DNA of 64,000 nt. It comes from Pisolithus tinctorius. Taxonomy: Eukaryota; Basidiomycota; Agaricomycetes; Boletales; Pisolithaceae. Below, in pieces: positions 46,522 to 60,004 of this stretch. The notes beneath the pieces are model-generated. The model was not told the origin of the DNA and did not search any database. It saw only the letters and a program-made list of their open reading frames with translations. Within the stretch, counting starts at the first letter, position 1; every line of letters starts with the position of its first letter. A program made the position numbers and the translations under genes. The stretch is taken from the NCBI GenBank assembly GCA_024663395.1, contig JANFAH010000015.1, forward strand, positions 1,116,001-1,180,000, read 5' to 3'.

Positions 46522-48708
46522 GGATATGTAAAGTGGTACTCAACCTCACAGTATGTGCTAACAAGCTAGTTGCTGAGGGACTAAGGTAAAATTTTAATGG
46601 CTAATTTAAATGACACACTCATGTGCCTTCATCCCAGAATGGACAGGAGTACATGTTTCACTCCAACAATTGCTTGTATGTATTGTGTTTCTTATCAGGT
46701 ATTCCTTCACATGTTGTCTTCCAAAATGACCCATCATTTGTAACCAAAGTATACTGCCCACTCAAATGCTATTCTCCAAGTGAATATTGAAGGGTATTGG
46801 GTATTGAGTTGTTGCTGAGTTTTATCTGTCTATTTGGCCCTCTCCCAGTAATTTCCAGATCAGGAAAGAAGTGAACCCTAACTGGCCCTTCCCAATTCAT
46901 TACATAATAAGTGCTATGTGTGGATGTTGTTGTTGCCTTCACTATCCAATCACTCACTAACTAGAATGCCTATCACACCTTCCAGGAGCAAAAATGCTTC
47001 ATCCATCCCCTGGAGAATATGGGTAGAGGACCCTGATTTGCCAGGGGGTAATCTGTTTCCATTCCATGAGGTCTTGGATGCAAATATTGAGCATTTGGTG
47101 CAGCTAGACCTCAGTGTATCCATCATTGGAGACAGGGTAGTAATAACAGATGTGGCTACATTGATGGTTTTACTACTGCTCCCATGCACTATTGGGACCC
47201 CATCCACCATTTCTTGTGGCACAGGGCCATATACTGCAAGATTGTCACCAATAACATTGTGGAGAAATTGACACACCACATTGCACATAGTGTCTACTGC
47301 AACACAGTTCACTTGGATCACATTCTCCACTTCATCCAGAACCTGATGAAGACTGCTGCCAAATCAAGACCTCCTGGTCATGTCTGAATGTTTGATATAT
47401 ATATGCTTGAGGAATTTCATGTGGGTCAGCATGAGCCCACTGCACTAATCATGTGGCAGAAGAATAACCAAATGACAAACCTGCAAGTGGGGGATGTTCT
47501 TACCCTCAGTACATTGCACTACTTTGCATACAAAGGGAGCTGCTAATGACCAGCACAGAGTGAGAGGAAACATGGGCATGGTTCAGACAGGAGTGGGATG
47601 GTGAGCTGTATCATTGGGGCATTGGTTCTATTGGCTCCATAGATCCAAATATATTGGTGAAGCAATGTGAAGCACTCTTCAAGGATTTTTATGATCACCC
47701 ATATGCAAGACAGGTGCTCCAGCCTGGAGATAAAGAGCTGATGCTCTGCTATGGTGGAGGTAAGTTAACTTGCATGCAGGGAATGAGTACTGACTGGATT
47801 GACATGTCAGATGTCCTCAACCCCAGGCAAGGAGATATGTAGTCAATGTTTCATCAATCTGCTTGGAAAATCAGACATTTGAAACTTGGTGGCAGAAATG
47901 GTTGTGTGTAACATGGCATCTATCTGATTTCAGGGAAAAGTTGAATAAAAATTGAGTGAAATGTTGTCAATATTGATTGGTCTGTCCCCAGGGCCCTTGT
48001 TTCTCCAGTGCTCTCCCTTGGAGGTATGTACTTGGGTTCATGGGATATAAAGATCACACAGATATATCCAACATGTCAAAAATGTGTGTGCTTTTTTGTA
48101 TCTTATTCCTCACATTTCCCAGCCATTCAAGCATAGATGTGCTCAGACCCTTGAATATACCATGATATAGTTATAATACATTCCAGTCATGGACAAAAAA
48201 TCCATGCAAGCTGATGTGGGAAATCCAACAATGTATGGGTTTTCAAGGAGTATATGACAGGTGGAGTCCTGCTATCCATTACAGCTTTCACTGTATCCCT
48301 CACAATGGTCTGAATGGCTGGGGAAAGAGTGGAAACTAGCCTCTCCAAGAGGCAGGCTTCCAGATTGCCAAGGGCTCTCTCTTCCAATTTTGCAATGACT
48401 TTGTCTGCAATCTTGTCCTCTGAGATGGTAACAATTTCCTTGTCCTTGCTCCAGTGACTTCTTGCTGAGGTTCAAGGCCAAGTTTCCCCACTCTGGTCAA
48501 CTCCTGGAACTGCCCTGGATTAGCATGTGCATACCCTAATTTAACTTCCCCAGGTACAATGTGCATGATGACTTGCCATTGCACACTAGCCTGCAAGGAC
48601 AAGGGAATGATGTCTTCTGCTGCACCAGGGAGTGCCTCTGGACTGAGACCATGATCTAGTTATTGGCAGAGGAAGGGGGAAGGGTGAAAGCTAGACTGAG
48701 CACTTGCC

Positions 48709-49059
48709 TGTATGAGATAGAGTGTTTGAAGTAAACGGTTGGTTTTGAAGTAGTAGTTCTGACTTAAGAGTGGGGCTCATTGTCAGGATAAGAGGAATGT
48801 GAATTCACTGAGGGACTGGGTAGAGAGTCCTGAGTTTATATACATGTATGAGAGTGCACAGACCATGTCACTCTGTATAGTAAGTTCCATAAAGAGAACA
48901 AAGTACATACTATGTATAGTAAAGAATATGATGGAACATCATAGAACAAGTGGAGCTAAGTGGAGTACTTGGCAAGCATGTCATCATATGAGTAAAACTC
49001 ATCTGGTAAGCAGGTCTAGAACCAGTAATGAGAAACACTGATAACCAGTATTTCCAACA
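48709..49059 (-). mobile_element. Possible solo LTR after copy 2, right arm
   Basis: Mirror of 35293-35643. Confidence 0.4.
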
Positions 49060-50223
49060 CTGGTTTTCAGTGGCATGGGAGTGGCCTACTTGCAGTGCAT
49101 CTATGGTATCATTCTCATCCATCTCCATCAGTTCCTCTGCAAACTTGCCCAGCTCTCATTTAAATGTGATACTGATGTGTTGCTAAGGTTGACTATCAAC
49201 TTTAGTGACAGTTGCTGATATTGTTTGTTGTGAAGAGGCACTCATGATTGACAAACAGCTGGCTTTTGTAACATGGGAGGACCTCTGGCCAGTGTGGATA
49301 GCAGATACATATGTCATGGCCAGAAACATTCTCATGCCACCAGGTTGCTTGAAGCCAAGGGCTGATGATACATTCATCCTGTTGCATGCCAGATGTGGAT
49401 ACCTGTTCCATCTCTTTCTTGAGATGCAGAATGGTGTCATTGGTGGAGTTGGAGGGTATGGGAGTGGTAGAGTCATGGACAGCAAAGAGAGCATGTCCAG
49501 GACCTCCCCTGCTGAGTTGCTGCATCTTACATGCAGGCCAAGATTTGGGAGTGGGGGTATCCATGTGGCATTCCCTGTGAAGTACCTGCATGCACTTGAC
49601 AGATTCAGAGACAAATAAACCCTAACCTTAGGATGAGTGCTGATATATTTGCTAGTGATGAACCAAAAAAAATCTTAAATGCTTACTGCAACATGCTGTG
49701 ATTCTTCCTTTTCAGCAGACTGCTGTAGATGGCTGACTGTTTGCTTCAAGGAGATCAGTTAGTAAAGGACTCAGGATAATGCTTGTCTTAAATAATTACC
49801 TTGTCCTGTATTGTCCTTCTTGGTGATGTGATCAGTGTATATGCATCATAAATGCTTACCTTGTCCATCTGATGGTCCAATGCCTTGAGAGTTCAGTGAG
49901 CATTTCCTCCTTGCTGATGACAAGTCATTGACTTACTACACTGGTGCTACCACCATCATTATTTACTTCAGGTGGCTGACCCCATGTAGACTTCACTTTC
50001 TTCATGTGCTTCCTCAAGGTTTCAATGTTCTTGTAAACTCATTTGGGATTGGGACATCCACTGTCTGAGCAATGGCACTTGAGATAGCCATCTTTATTCC
50101 TGTGCACAGTTATGTGCTGTCCCTGAGAAGTGAAGTGTTCAACTGGAGCAAGACATTCCCTTCTATGACAACTATATTCATTTTTGCCTTCAAAACTGGT
50201 TTTGCAGGTGGGGAAGGGCAACA
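49060..50223 (-). pseudogene. Zinc-finger and DUF3505-like protein, copy 2, right arm
   Basis: Mirror of 34129-35292. Confidence 0.6.
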
Positions 50224-50744
50224 TGTTGTGGAAAGCAACAGGGGTACCAGAACAGCAAGGAAATGTAAGAGTAAGGTGTAAGAAACTGCTGGGAGTATAA
50301 CACCAAGCAGTGTGAGGGCAGTCAGGACTGGATGGTCATGCTCACCTTCCTATAAAAGAAGTATCTGTGTGAACCATCTGGGAAGGCTTGAGGCCAGTGA
50401 TGGGCAGTGATGACCACCTTCCTAAAAAGGAAAGGACCTGTGTGAACTTTTTTCCTGAAAAGGAAGTCCTGACTGGTAGGATGGGGCAATCCCCTCTTAG
50501 GAGTCAAAGTGCATGAGACCTGCCCTAAGGTATGTGAGGCTCAGCAACTGACTTCAGCATGACACATGTGGCCAAAACTTTAAAAATGGAAGAGGGTTGG
50601 CTGCCATCTCTGCAACCCATACCACTGTCATGTCAACCTCCTGCAATGCCAACAACACTGCCAAAGCAGTTGATCATTCTGCTCACCCCAGCAATGTTGA
50701 TGAGGAAGAGAAGCTCATGATACAAAAGGCAATGGAAGAAATTC

Positions 50745-50927
50745 ATGAAGCATTTGAAACCAAGTGTCAGGAGTGACAAGAGAAAGAAAGCCAAGGCTGA
50801 GTGCTTGGAAAGGGAGAAGGCTGAGGCCAAGCACCAAGAGAGGGAGAAGGCTGAGGCTGAGCAACTGGAAAGGGAGAAGGCTGAGGCCAAATACCGAGAG
50901 AGGGAGGTTCAAGCTGGGGTTACCAAG
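50745..50927 (+). repeat. 30 bp minisatellite encoding a 10-residue coiled-coil repeat, right arm
   Basis: Mirror of 33425-33607. Confidence 0.7.
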
Positions 50928-52391
50928 GGCTGAGGGGCTTGCTGACTGGCAGAGCCCTTGCTACAAGTTTTACTAGATAGGTTGGCTGGGGTTTTGGGGA
51001 TAATGAGGAGTATCTCAGTTGATATTCAAACTAAGTTTCTACACCAAGCAGTACCAACACATATAGTACTGAGGGACATTGAAGGTGGCATCTGGTGCAG
51101 TCAGAATTAGATGCTGTGTAGGGTTGACCAAAGCAAGTGAGGGCACAGCCATTAAGCAAACCCCAAGTGCTGGTGATCAAAAGGTTAACCATAAGCCTGG
51201 ATGGCAATCAAACAGAAAGCAGAAGACTTTACTAGAAAGGGAAGCATACTACAGAGAAAGGACTTGGGTGTTGGACCAGGTTATCACTGATGTGGTAGAG
51301 AAAGGCAGTGTGGTATGGGTTGGAGGACTGTCAGAACAACTCTAGGCCAACACAGGGGTATAGGGGAACTGCTAGGGTAACTGTAGAGTGGTTGGAGTAG
51401 GCTCAGAGTTGTGTCTGAGGGCTGTGGGTTGGTCTAGGGGGGGGTTAGGGGTGGTTCAGAGTTATGGATATGACAGGGACCTTGGCACAGCATCTAGTTG
51501 TCATGGATATGGGCACCCAGCTGGAGTTTGGTATCTATACCTAGGTCACACCTGCACTAGGACACTGATCAAAAACCAACCAAGTCACCAAATGGATCAT
51601 CAGCTTACTGGCTGATCCTCTTGCCCATGCAGGAACACTTGACCAATTTGATGTTTATTTAGATATGTGCTTGTTCTTAAATTGTGGAGGTTGTCATGCA
51701 TGTCCAGGATGGAACTTGCAGCTATTTATTTGACATTTACAAGCCCAAGAATGGGCACATACTACCTACTGCTCACAGCTCCAATAAAGGAAAATACTCC
51801 ATAACTTGTGGCAGGCCTACCTCAACCACATCTGGAGTTGTGACATGTAACATGGACATGTCCATTGGGTATTGTTCCCCATCTTCTATCTCTGCAACTT
51901 CCACATGGATGGAATAGTGATAAAATAATTGTCTGTCATAAGTCACCTGGGTCAGAGTCAACAGCTGGTGAATATATTTGCAATCTTATGCAAATGAATG
52001 GTACATTATGAGGAGAGGGAAGAAGAGCAACACACTGGAGATGCAGCAGATGCCAATAACAGAATAGTGATTGCTTTCAACCAGCTCATATTCGCCCATA
52101 CAGGTGGCCAATCTGATGTTAAGTGTGATAACAATGACATATATCATGGGTGGATGATGTATGGTGGATACTTACATTGTGCTGCTGTGATGCTGCATGT
52201 AAAATCTTCTGATGTGTGCATACCAGGCTTGCCATCACTGTCTATCACTAATCCCATGGAGGGAAAGATGCTAACACTGCAAGATCAGTGCATATGAGAT
52301 CAGATTGGGCAATATTGACAAGTAGATAACCTATGTCTGATTTATGCAATAACTAACCATGGTGGGGAGTTGGTTCTGATTGTCTGGGTCA

Positions 52392-55377
52392 TGCATGTCT
52401 TCAGATAGATTGGGATTAGTATTTGGAGGAAGAGGAAAGTTTGAACTGACAGTCCATGGACTCATATCTTGGCAATTGATCCACACATGGGGCCTGGCTC
52501 AAATGATAAGGTCATGGCTGTGTGATGGGTCATGTTGGCAGAAACAGATATTTCACTGAGAGTGAGGGTACTGGTGGCCATAGTTGTTGAGCAGATTATC
52601 AGTTGAAAAGCTTTTGTGCACATTTTGAATACCTGTTTCAGACATCCCAGACACCCACAAGCCTTGGGACCATCGTGGGAATGAGCCAACTTTAAATCAT
52701 GTGGTAGACAGCATTATGAGTTGGGTTATGTAATCATTGCCATGTATGTGCTGCTGGTGTCCAGGATGCCTGCAGCACAAGTAGGTCATTTGTTAATAGC
52801 ACATGATGTAGTTACTATGGATGCCAGAAGTGCCTGTGTCCCTTGTAGAGCAGTTCTGTCTACTGCTTGTTGTCACTCCACCAGATGCAAGGGAGAGACA
52901 TGGTTTGGAATGCAAGGGAGGAGGCATGATATTGCAGTGCTCAAATGTGACTGGATGGGGGGTTGGTGTGCTTGGTGAACCAAGGCTGGAGTTTGTCACA
53001 TGCTAGCTCTTCCATGCCATCAAATCTTGATTCCAATCATTACCTCAGTTCCTTCAGGCATACCAAGTGAATGCAGTATGTGAGCTTGGAAAGGTAGTAT
53101 GTCACTGCAGCCAGTTCCTTGTGCTTTCCATCTCCATCCAGAGTGTACAGGGCAATCATCTGCTCTGTGGGACAGGGCATGGGATTTCCAGTGGTCTTGG
53201 GTAATTTGGTCATCCAAACTTCACTCAAGACCTGGTAAAGGCTGGCAGAGACATCCACCCCCTCTCTGATGGCAGTCCAAGGGCAGTGACCTTTGCAATG
53301 AGTCTGTCAGGCAAGGGTAGGCTGTATCTGCACCTGCCCCAGCATATATAGCAATGCAATGACTGGTGCAGTGCAGGTGTCCATTGTGTCCTCATTCTGG
53401 TGGCAATGGAAGGGAGTGTTGCTGATGCCTCTGTCAGTCCAATGTTAGCACACCAATTTAGTATACATGTATCTTAAATCACTCACTCTTTGAGTGGTGC
53501 TGGCAAGTTCAATCATTGCAGGACCAATTCATCAGTGATGGTGAGGAGGTTGAGTGCTTCATTGAAGTACTGCCTCACTGCTGCCTTGAGTCCAGGGAAC
53601 AAGCCATTGTCATCACATCTTGGGATCTCTACCAGGTCACATAACATGCATATGTCATGGCCAGCAACATGCTCATGCCACCTGGTTGTTTGAAGCCAAG
53701 GACTGATGACATGTTCAACCTGTGGCATGTTGGACATCAATGCCTGGGCCATCTGTTGTCTAAGATGGCTAATGGCATCATCAACTGGAACAGGGGAGGC
53801 GGCAGTGTCATGGATTTGGAACAGGGCACATCCCTTCCCACTCCTGCTGAATCTCTGTGAAGCAATCAAAGATGAAGTCTTCTCAGCTATCACTTCAAAC
53901 CAGAGAGTTGTGGGAGTGGAACCTGTTGAATGAGGACAAGGCTCAAAATGAACTAGATTAGAGAAACCAGCTATGACAAATGACAGGACTTATATACTGC
54001 CTTACTGTTTGTATGTACTGCCATGAGAGAACGTTCTGGAAAGGAGTAAACAAAAGAGAGAACTACAATATTGGACAAACATGAACATGCATCAGTAATG
54101 AGGCACAGCCTTACTAAGTACCATGTAAGCATAAAAGAGTAAACAAAAGGAAAAGTCCAAGATGACTAAGCATCCCTAAAGCATAACCCTAACCAGCAGG
54201 TGGATAATGTGAGCAACTAGGAAACATGGAGGTGAAAAGTCTACTGGTCATTACACTCTGCATCTTGCATCCAGTCCAATCCTTGGGGGTGGCAGTATCC
54301 CTGTGGTGCTCCCTGTGATGGACCTGCATGCACTTGGAAGAGGATGTGGCATATGCACAGTGCCCACAACCAATGCCTGTCAAAACCTCCAGGCCTCTGA
54401 AAGGGGAGATGACCTGAGTAAAGTAAGGCTCAGGGAAGTCATCTGCTACATCCAACTGAGCCACCACTTGTGGGAACTGCTCCTTGTCAACCTGTAAGCC
54501 CTTGTTCTGGTTATGCAGATGTGCCATGCTTCATTTGGAATCAAAGCAACTTGACATAGCATGCAGCACATGCCTTCAGCTGAGAATCCACCACAAGGTT
54601 AATGGCATCCAGTAGGGGTGATGTATTAAATCATCCCTGTCATATGCCTGGCCAACCATCAGAAAGGGTGTGGACACATTGTCAAGATACTCACTGATTC
54701 CATGGTGGGTCAGCCTCTGACAACAATGGGATCATTGCATTGATGACCCTGTGCACAGAAGTCAGTCAAGATGTTTACATGTATACTAATGGGCTGCCCA
54801 CCTGTTCCTCACTGTCAACACCATCCAGTGCCTGCTGACATCAGTCACTGATTTAGTATACATGTATCTTAAATGCTTACATCATCATCTTGCATCATCA
54901 CAGCAGATGTGGTGCTGTCTGCTTGCACCTTGATGGATTGTCAGTGTTGAAAATAGTATACATGTATCTTATGTGCTTACATCAGCAGGCTCAGTAGAGC
55001 TTTGGTAGCAAGACAGGAATTAACCACTGGCATCTCCTTTTCCTAAAATAAGAAAATAAAATATTAGTATACATGTATCTTAAAAGTATGGTGCAAATGC
55101 ACACCTGTCCTATCCATCTTGTCTTCAGTATGCATATGCTTCTTCAAACCTTCCACAGTGGTATAACCCCTTTTTCCAGGACAACCATGATGGGAACAGA
55201 AGCAATCAAATAGCCCCTGAGCATTTGGTGTAACAGTGATTATTTGATTGGTCTCCTTAAAAAAAAAGTTATCTGTCCATCCATCCTACCACCAGCACAT
55301 CTCTTCTGATGCACAGTATATTCATTCTTCACCTCAAAGGTGATGGTGCACTTTGAACATGTGGATGGCATAATGGC
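52392..55377 (-). pseudogene. Zinc-finger and DUF3505/OrsD-like protein, copy 1, right arm
   Basis: Mirror of 28975-31960 with the same exons, introns and inserted element. One base differs in the intron at 54749-54801. Confidence 0.65.
53924..54255 (-). mobile_element. Inserted TG...CA element, possible solo LTR, right arm
   Basis: Mirror of 30097-30428. Confidence 0.45.
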
Positions 55378-55698
55378 AATTGGAAGATGCAAATGAGCAA
55401 GGAGGAAATAGAAAGAAGTTCAAGTTCAAGAAGAGATGTGGCAAAGGGTGTAATCCAGTGCATCTCAATTTCAAACTCCACTTGAAATGAGTCACATGAT
55501 GACAGGTTGAATGAAGGCTGTGTCATCAGTTTGCAATGCATTAGGCTATTTTTGTAACTAATTGATTTTAGACATGTGTATCTGATTTATGATGTCATTG
55601 TGTAAATATTTGTATATATTGACAAATGTATTTGTGACAATGGGTATATATACTGCCATAACTTTTTACTGAGTGACACTTACACTTTGAACCCATAG

Positions 55699-55836
55699 AA
55701 CCACCTTCCAAATTTAGTAACAACCAAACTTTAACAAACAGACAACAATGAGTACAAACACAGTTGTAACCACCTTCCAAATTTAGTAACAACCAAACTT
55801 TAACAAATAAACAACAATGAGTACAAACACAGTTGT
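55699..55836 (-). repeat. 69 bp tandem duplication, right arm
   Basis: Mirror of 28516-28653. Confidence 0.85.
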
Positions 55837-56026
55837 GGTGTCTGGAGTGACTTCAAAATAATTACATTTGTAATTTTGTCAACAAGTCCCTATGTTGCAA
55901 TATGTAGATCCACTTGCTTGTTTTCAAATTATTTTCATAATTTTAGTATACATGTATACTAAATTTGCATCTTTGTTCAACCAAGGTTACAAAAGAAGTA
56001 GCTGCAACTAGGAAGATGGATGAGAT

Positions 56027-57848
56027 TGGAGGGTTGGATTAGCAAAGTTGTTCACAAATGACTAGGAGAAGAAGCAGAAGGACCAAATCAAGCCACTCTT
56101 CGATCCCATTGGCAATGTCAAATGGCTGGACACCTTCCAGACCTTCATGAAGGCCTATCACATTGAACTTGATGGTACTAAGCCATCATTGGCCCAACCA
56201 AAAGCAAGCAGTGCTGCACTCAATGCAGGTTTTGAAGGATGTATTTCAGAGAAAAGCTTACTCCCACAAAGTTCATGATATCCTCCATTTCACCCCTTTC
56301 CCCTGGGAGCAACTCACTCCCAACAAATATTCCTAAACATTTATCACAGACATGCTTCTTGAGATCAACTGCTTAACTGAGCAGGGGAAGTTACCTCAAA
56401 TCCCTACAATCTGGTACCTGCAGCAAAGTGTGCTTGATTTATCCCAAGGTTTTGGTCCACATGCAAAGTCTCAAGCCCCCTGGGGGCTGTATTGGGATGG
56501 CATGACAAGTCAACCCATCCTGTCTCCTACAAATCCATTATTGGCACTGATGCCCAAGGAGTACACTGGTGAATCCTTGGGGACAGCAGTGGAATGGGCT
56601 GCAAGTGCACTGCAGCCCAAAATGTTAACACCATGCAGAAGATTGTTGAACTAATATCTGTGCTGGCACTGGGGTTGTGTGATGGTGAGAGCACTGCCAA
56701 GCTTGACCCTGACCTGAAAATGCCCTTGGAGAATTTTTTGATGGTATTTGGTCTACTTCTGAAATTTAAGATATATGTATACTAAAATTGTTATAACAGT
56801 CAAAAAGACCATTCACTTGCAAGAGCCTACTGCAGACCTGACCCATACAGCACCTTTTCCCATGGTCCAAGAACTTCTTGGGACTGCTGGATTTGGATCA
56901 ATTTTCCAAACCCTGCAATATCTGAACCCCTTGAGGCTCAAGAATTCTGGCAAGGACACATGACAGCTGAACTTTGATCCATATGCAGTGCAGTCACTGC
57001 ATCCTACAACAACCATAGCCTATTCAGAATGGGCAAGGTTGGAACAGCAGTGTTCTTTAGACAAGATGGCTAGGTGTTTGAGGAAATTTGCAAAGAAGAA
57101 GCCATCTCACATACTCCCCTGACCTGATGATGGATCTGGCAGTGAGGGCCTGAGTACATCAGCAGATCTGTGTATCTATTATGAATTTTAGTATACATGT
57201 ATACTAAAATGATGGATTTTCATTTTCAGCACAAAGGCAGCAATTGCTGGCCCCCCAGTGCATCACATCATGCATCAAATTTACATGATGAATCTTCTGG
57301 CCACAGTGGGCCATCTGGTTCAGGTAATAAAATTTATTGACAATTTTAGTGTACATGTATGCTAATGTGCATATCATACTCCAGATAAATGGCTGACTCC
57401 TGATGATGGCTTTGACACTGATACATGCCACAAGAAGCAAGCAAGGATGTCAGGAGCTCAGGATGATGGATATGACTTGCTGGTGAATGTCACAGCTGCA
57501 GATAAGGATAAACTGCAGCAGATTACCCACACACCTGAGCAGTGGGCAACTGTCATCAAATCCCTCAGTTCTACTTCAAAGTCCAATGTGCCAGATGATC
57601 TGAAGGAATCCACCTTGATAGCATTCTTACTTACAATCCATCATTCCATTAGGGCTAATCCCACAGATTTGGCCATTCTCTTGGATTGGGCAAAGGTCCT
57701 TGAACACTTCCCCACTGATCATGACATCTATATGTGGATCAAGGTCACCTGGGCCAATCATCCTATTGTCTGGAAGGTAGTTGAGGCTCCATTAAAACAG
57801 CGGGCTGGTGATGTGATGAGTAACTTGCACAGAATGGATGAGGATTGA
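56027..57848 (+). pseudogene. Uncharacterised multi-exon gene, right-arm copy
   Basis: Mirror of 26504-28325. Here the well-supported intron is 57324-57384 and the likely next one is 57170-57229. The last exon ends at TGA 57846-57848. Confidence 0.6.
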
Positions 57849-58190
57849 TGGACACACATTATATGATGTTTACCTTACCTGTATTATCTCTGAATGTCAT
57901 ATTGCAATAAATATTGGGCTCCCCTGGCCTTTAAAAGCATGTCATTTCATCCAAGACTGTGGCATTAATATACATGTATACTGAACCTGCTTAGAAGTGT
58001 CTGGTGAGACATCATATTTGTTTGCTCAAGAACCCACTCTCAGTCAGTGCATTGTACCTGTGGAAGAGGAATGTTGTCCCCCATGAAAACCTTTTATTTT
58101 TTTTTAACTCTTAGCTTAAAGTGCATGAGGGTATGTACATACACCCTATGTTACACTATACTGGCAAGGCATAGAACCCAGAAGGTACTG

Positions 58191-58379
58191 ACAAGAGGGG
58201 TTTTGTTGGCATTTTCATTTCCATTATATCTCAGCAACCACTGGACAAGACAACCTGTGCCTTTGATAATGTGTAGCAACATGGTAGCCTATTCTACACA
58301 CAAAAATTCAGATCCATATGTCATGAATTCAATGGGTGGGGACACAATTTGCATTTTTAGCACAGCCACAAATGCCCAG
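58191..58379. other. Flank right of the inverted repeat
   Basis: Short CpG-poor stretch with no similarity to the sequence left of 26162 beyond a CCCCTCT-like heptamer. An open frame (58047-58442) spans the arm border, but has no family signal. Confidence 0.4.
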
Positions 58380-58821
58380 CATGTGAATAGGGGTGGCATT
58401 GCCAGTCATGTGATATGGATTGAGTCACATGCAGAGTGCTAGAGGTGTGATCACATGATGTACAGTCATGTGACCCATTACATAAGCCAATGGTCCAGGG
58501 AGTTATTGCCACATGATCTATAATTGTACCTTGTCATGTGATGTTGCAGGAGTGGTCACATGTCTATTGTCACACAGTCATGTGACCCATTACATAACCA
58601 AGTGTTCTGGGGAGTGATTGACACATGATCATTATGTAATAGGTTACATGGTCTATGATTGTATGTTGTCATGTGACATTGATTAAGTCATGTGCATATT
58701 TTCCCACAATCACATGACATGTTACACAACAGAACACTCTGGAGTATCACCATCACATGATCTAGGGTCATCTCTTCTTATGTCACTCATCATGTGACCA
58801 TCACATCTACTGGTCACATGC
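58380..58821. repeat. Cluster of CACATG/CATGTG hexamers in ~115 bp degenerate tandem units
   Basis: I count 16 CACATG or CATGTG hexamers in about 440 bp, most inside TCATGTGA or TCACATGA. They sit in at least three related units (from about 58464, 58577 and 58710) sharing CATGTGACCCATTACATAA and CTGGGGAGT-like boxes. No CACGTG remains. Confidence 0.85.
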
Positions 58822-58849
58822 TCATCTGTATAGCCACAGTACAGGTGCA

Positions 58850-59840
58850 ATATTTGTGACAGGGTAACCTGCCATGGGAACATTCCAATCCGGATTTTTT
58901 TTCAAACACCAACAGAGGTTGTTGCTCAGGGGCATTGTCTATATTGGGAAGTGGTAGTTGCCATGAATTCTGTAACTGCTTTTGTGGTAACTACCACACT
59001 GCTTGGTCAAAATCAGCAGACTCTGGTGGAGGTGGATGATGAGGGTGAAGATGAGGTGCCAGAAAAGGAGGACAATGAGGAAGAACCAGCACAAGGCAGG
59101 CAGAAGTGCAAAGCTGCTGCAACAATGACATCCCATTGAACCAGAGGTTGACCCTGCTCTAGGAAGCCAACAGCAGAAACTGACAATGAAGATGATGTTC
59201 CCACTCAAGGCCGATTGAAATGCAAGCCTTGTCCACCATTGGACAGACTATATGGTCACACTGCCATAGCTGCCAGAAGGATGCCTATATTCCTGCATTC
59301 AAATGCAGGGATTCCTGCCCAATCCCAGCCACTGTATGAGTGGATTCAATCATCAAGACTGGCCCATCCATTGTGCAGGAGGTAGTGGAATCTACAGTAG
59401 CAGGTACATTTAATCACTCCACATTTATGCTAAGTATTGTTGTTAACCCTTGTATTCAAAGCAGATGCCTGCCCATTGACAACAGCAGCACCCATTCAAC
59501 TTGCAACCACTGCAACTCCCAGTGCACCATCACCCATCTGTCCCCCAATCACCAAGGTGTTGCAAATGTCCAACACATTCAAAGAGCAAATCCAAGATTT
59601 GGAACATCAACTCTGCAATGCTGAGGCCCACCACCAATACTATGAGGATTGAATGTATGATTTCCAAATGCAAGATGACAAGACCATGCAGACATTGGAC
59701 AGGATGGCTCATGAGCTGGAGGCTCTGCATATTCAGGTGTATGGATGACCATTGCATGATGACCTCATCAATCTCTTTGGGCCTCTGGCAGATGAGACAA
59801 GGGTGGATAGGACAGCAGGGTGAACAAGGCCATCTATAAT
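58850..59840 (+). pseudogene. Decayed coding remnant with acidic and coiled-coil parts
   Basis: Plus frames: 58951-59139 (VDDEGEDEVPEKEDNEEEPA, acidic) and 59437-59652 continuing past one TGA (MSNTFKEQIQDLEHQLCNAE, then MQTLDRMAHELEALHIQVYG), which looks like a coiled coil. Domain order and frames are consistent with one broken gene; no family recognised. Confidence 0.35.
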
Positions 59841-60004
59841 TTTATTCCTCCACAGTATATATGATGTTGTTTTATATTTCGCATTTTAATTGACCACTGT
59901 GGCCACATCTTATATTCAACCTTTATTTCAGAGTGAGAAAAAGACAATAATGGCTAGACAGCCAACAGAATTGTGAATGATAATCTCATTCTACTAAAAC
60001 AACT

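Larger units (their letters stand above)
53457..57981. repeat. Ten dispersed copies of the intronic palindrome, right arm
   Basis: Mirror of the left-arm set. One copy differs between arms (54775 against 29577). Confidence 0.85.
44419..58190 (-). repeat. Right arm of giant inverted repeat
   Basis: Reverse complement of 26162-39933. All features of the left arm recur here at 84352 minus the coordinate and on the other strand. Spacer between arms: 39934-44418 (4485 bp). No target duplication and no transposon-like terminal repeat was found at the outer edges. Confidence 0.97.

Noticed and set aside
26162..58190. The whole inverted repeat as one transposon with giant terminal repeats
   Set aside because: No target duplication, no transposase in the spacer, and the arms are patchworks of other dead elements. 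Segmental inverted duplication fits better.
58047..58442. 131-codon plus frame crossing the outer border of the right arm
   Set aside because: It spans two unrelated sequence histories and has no recognisable motif.
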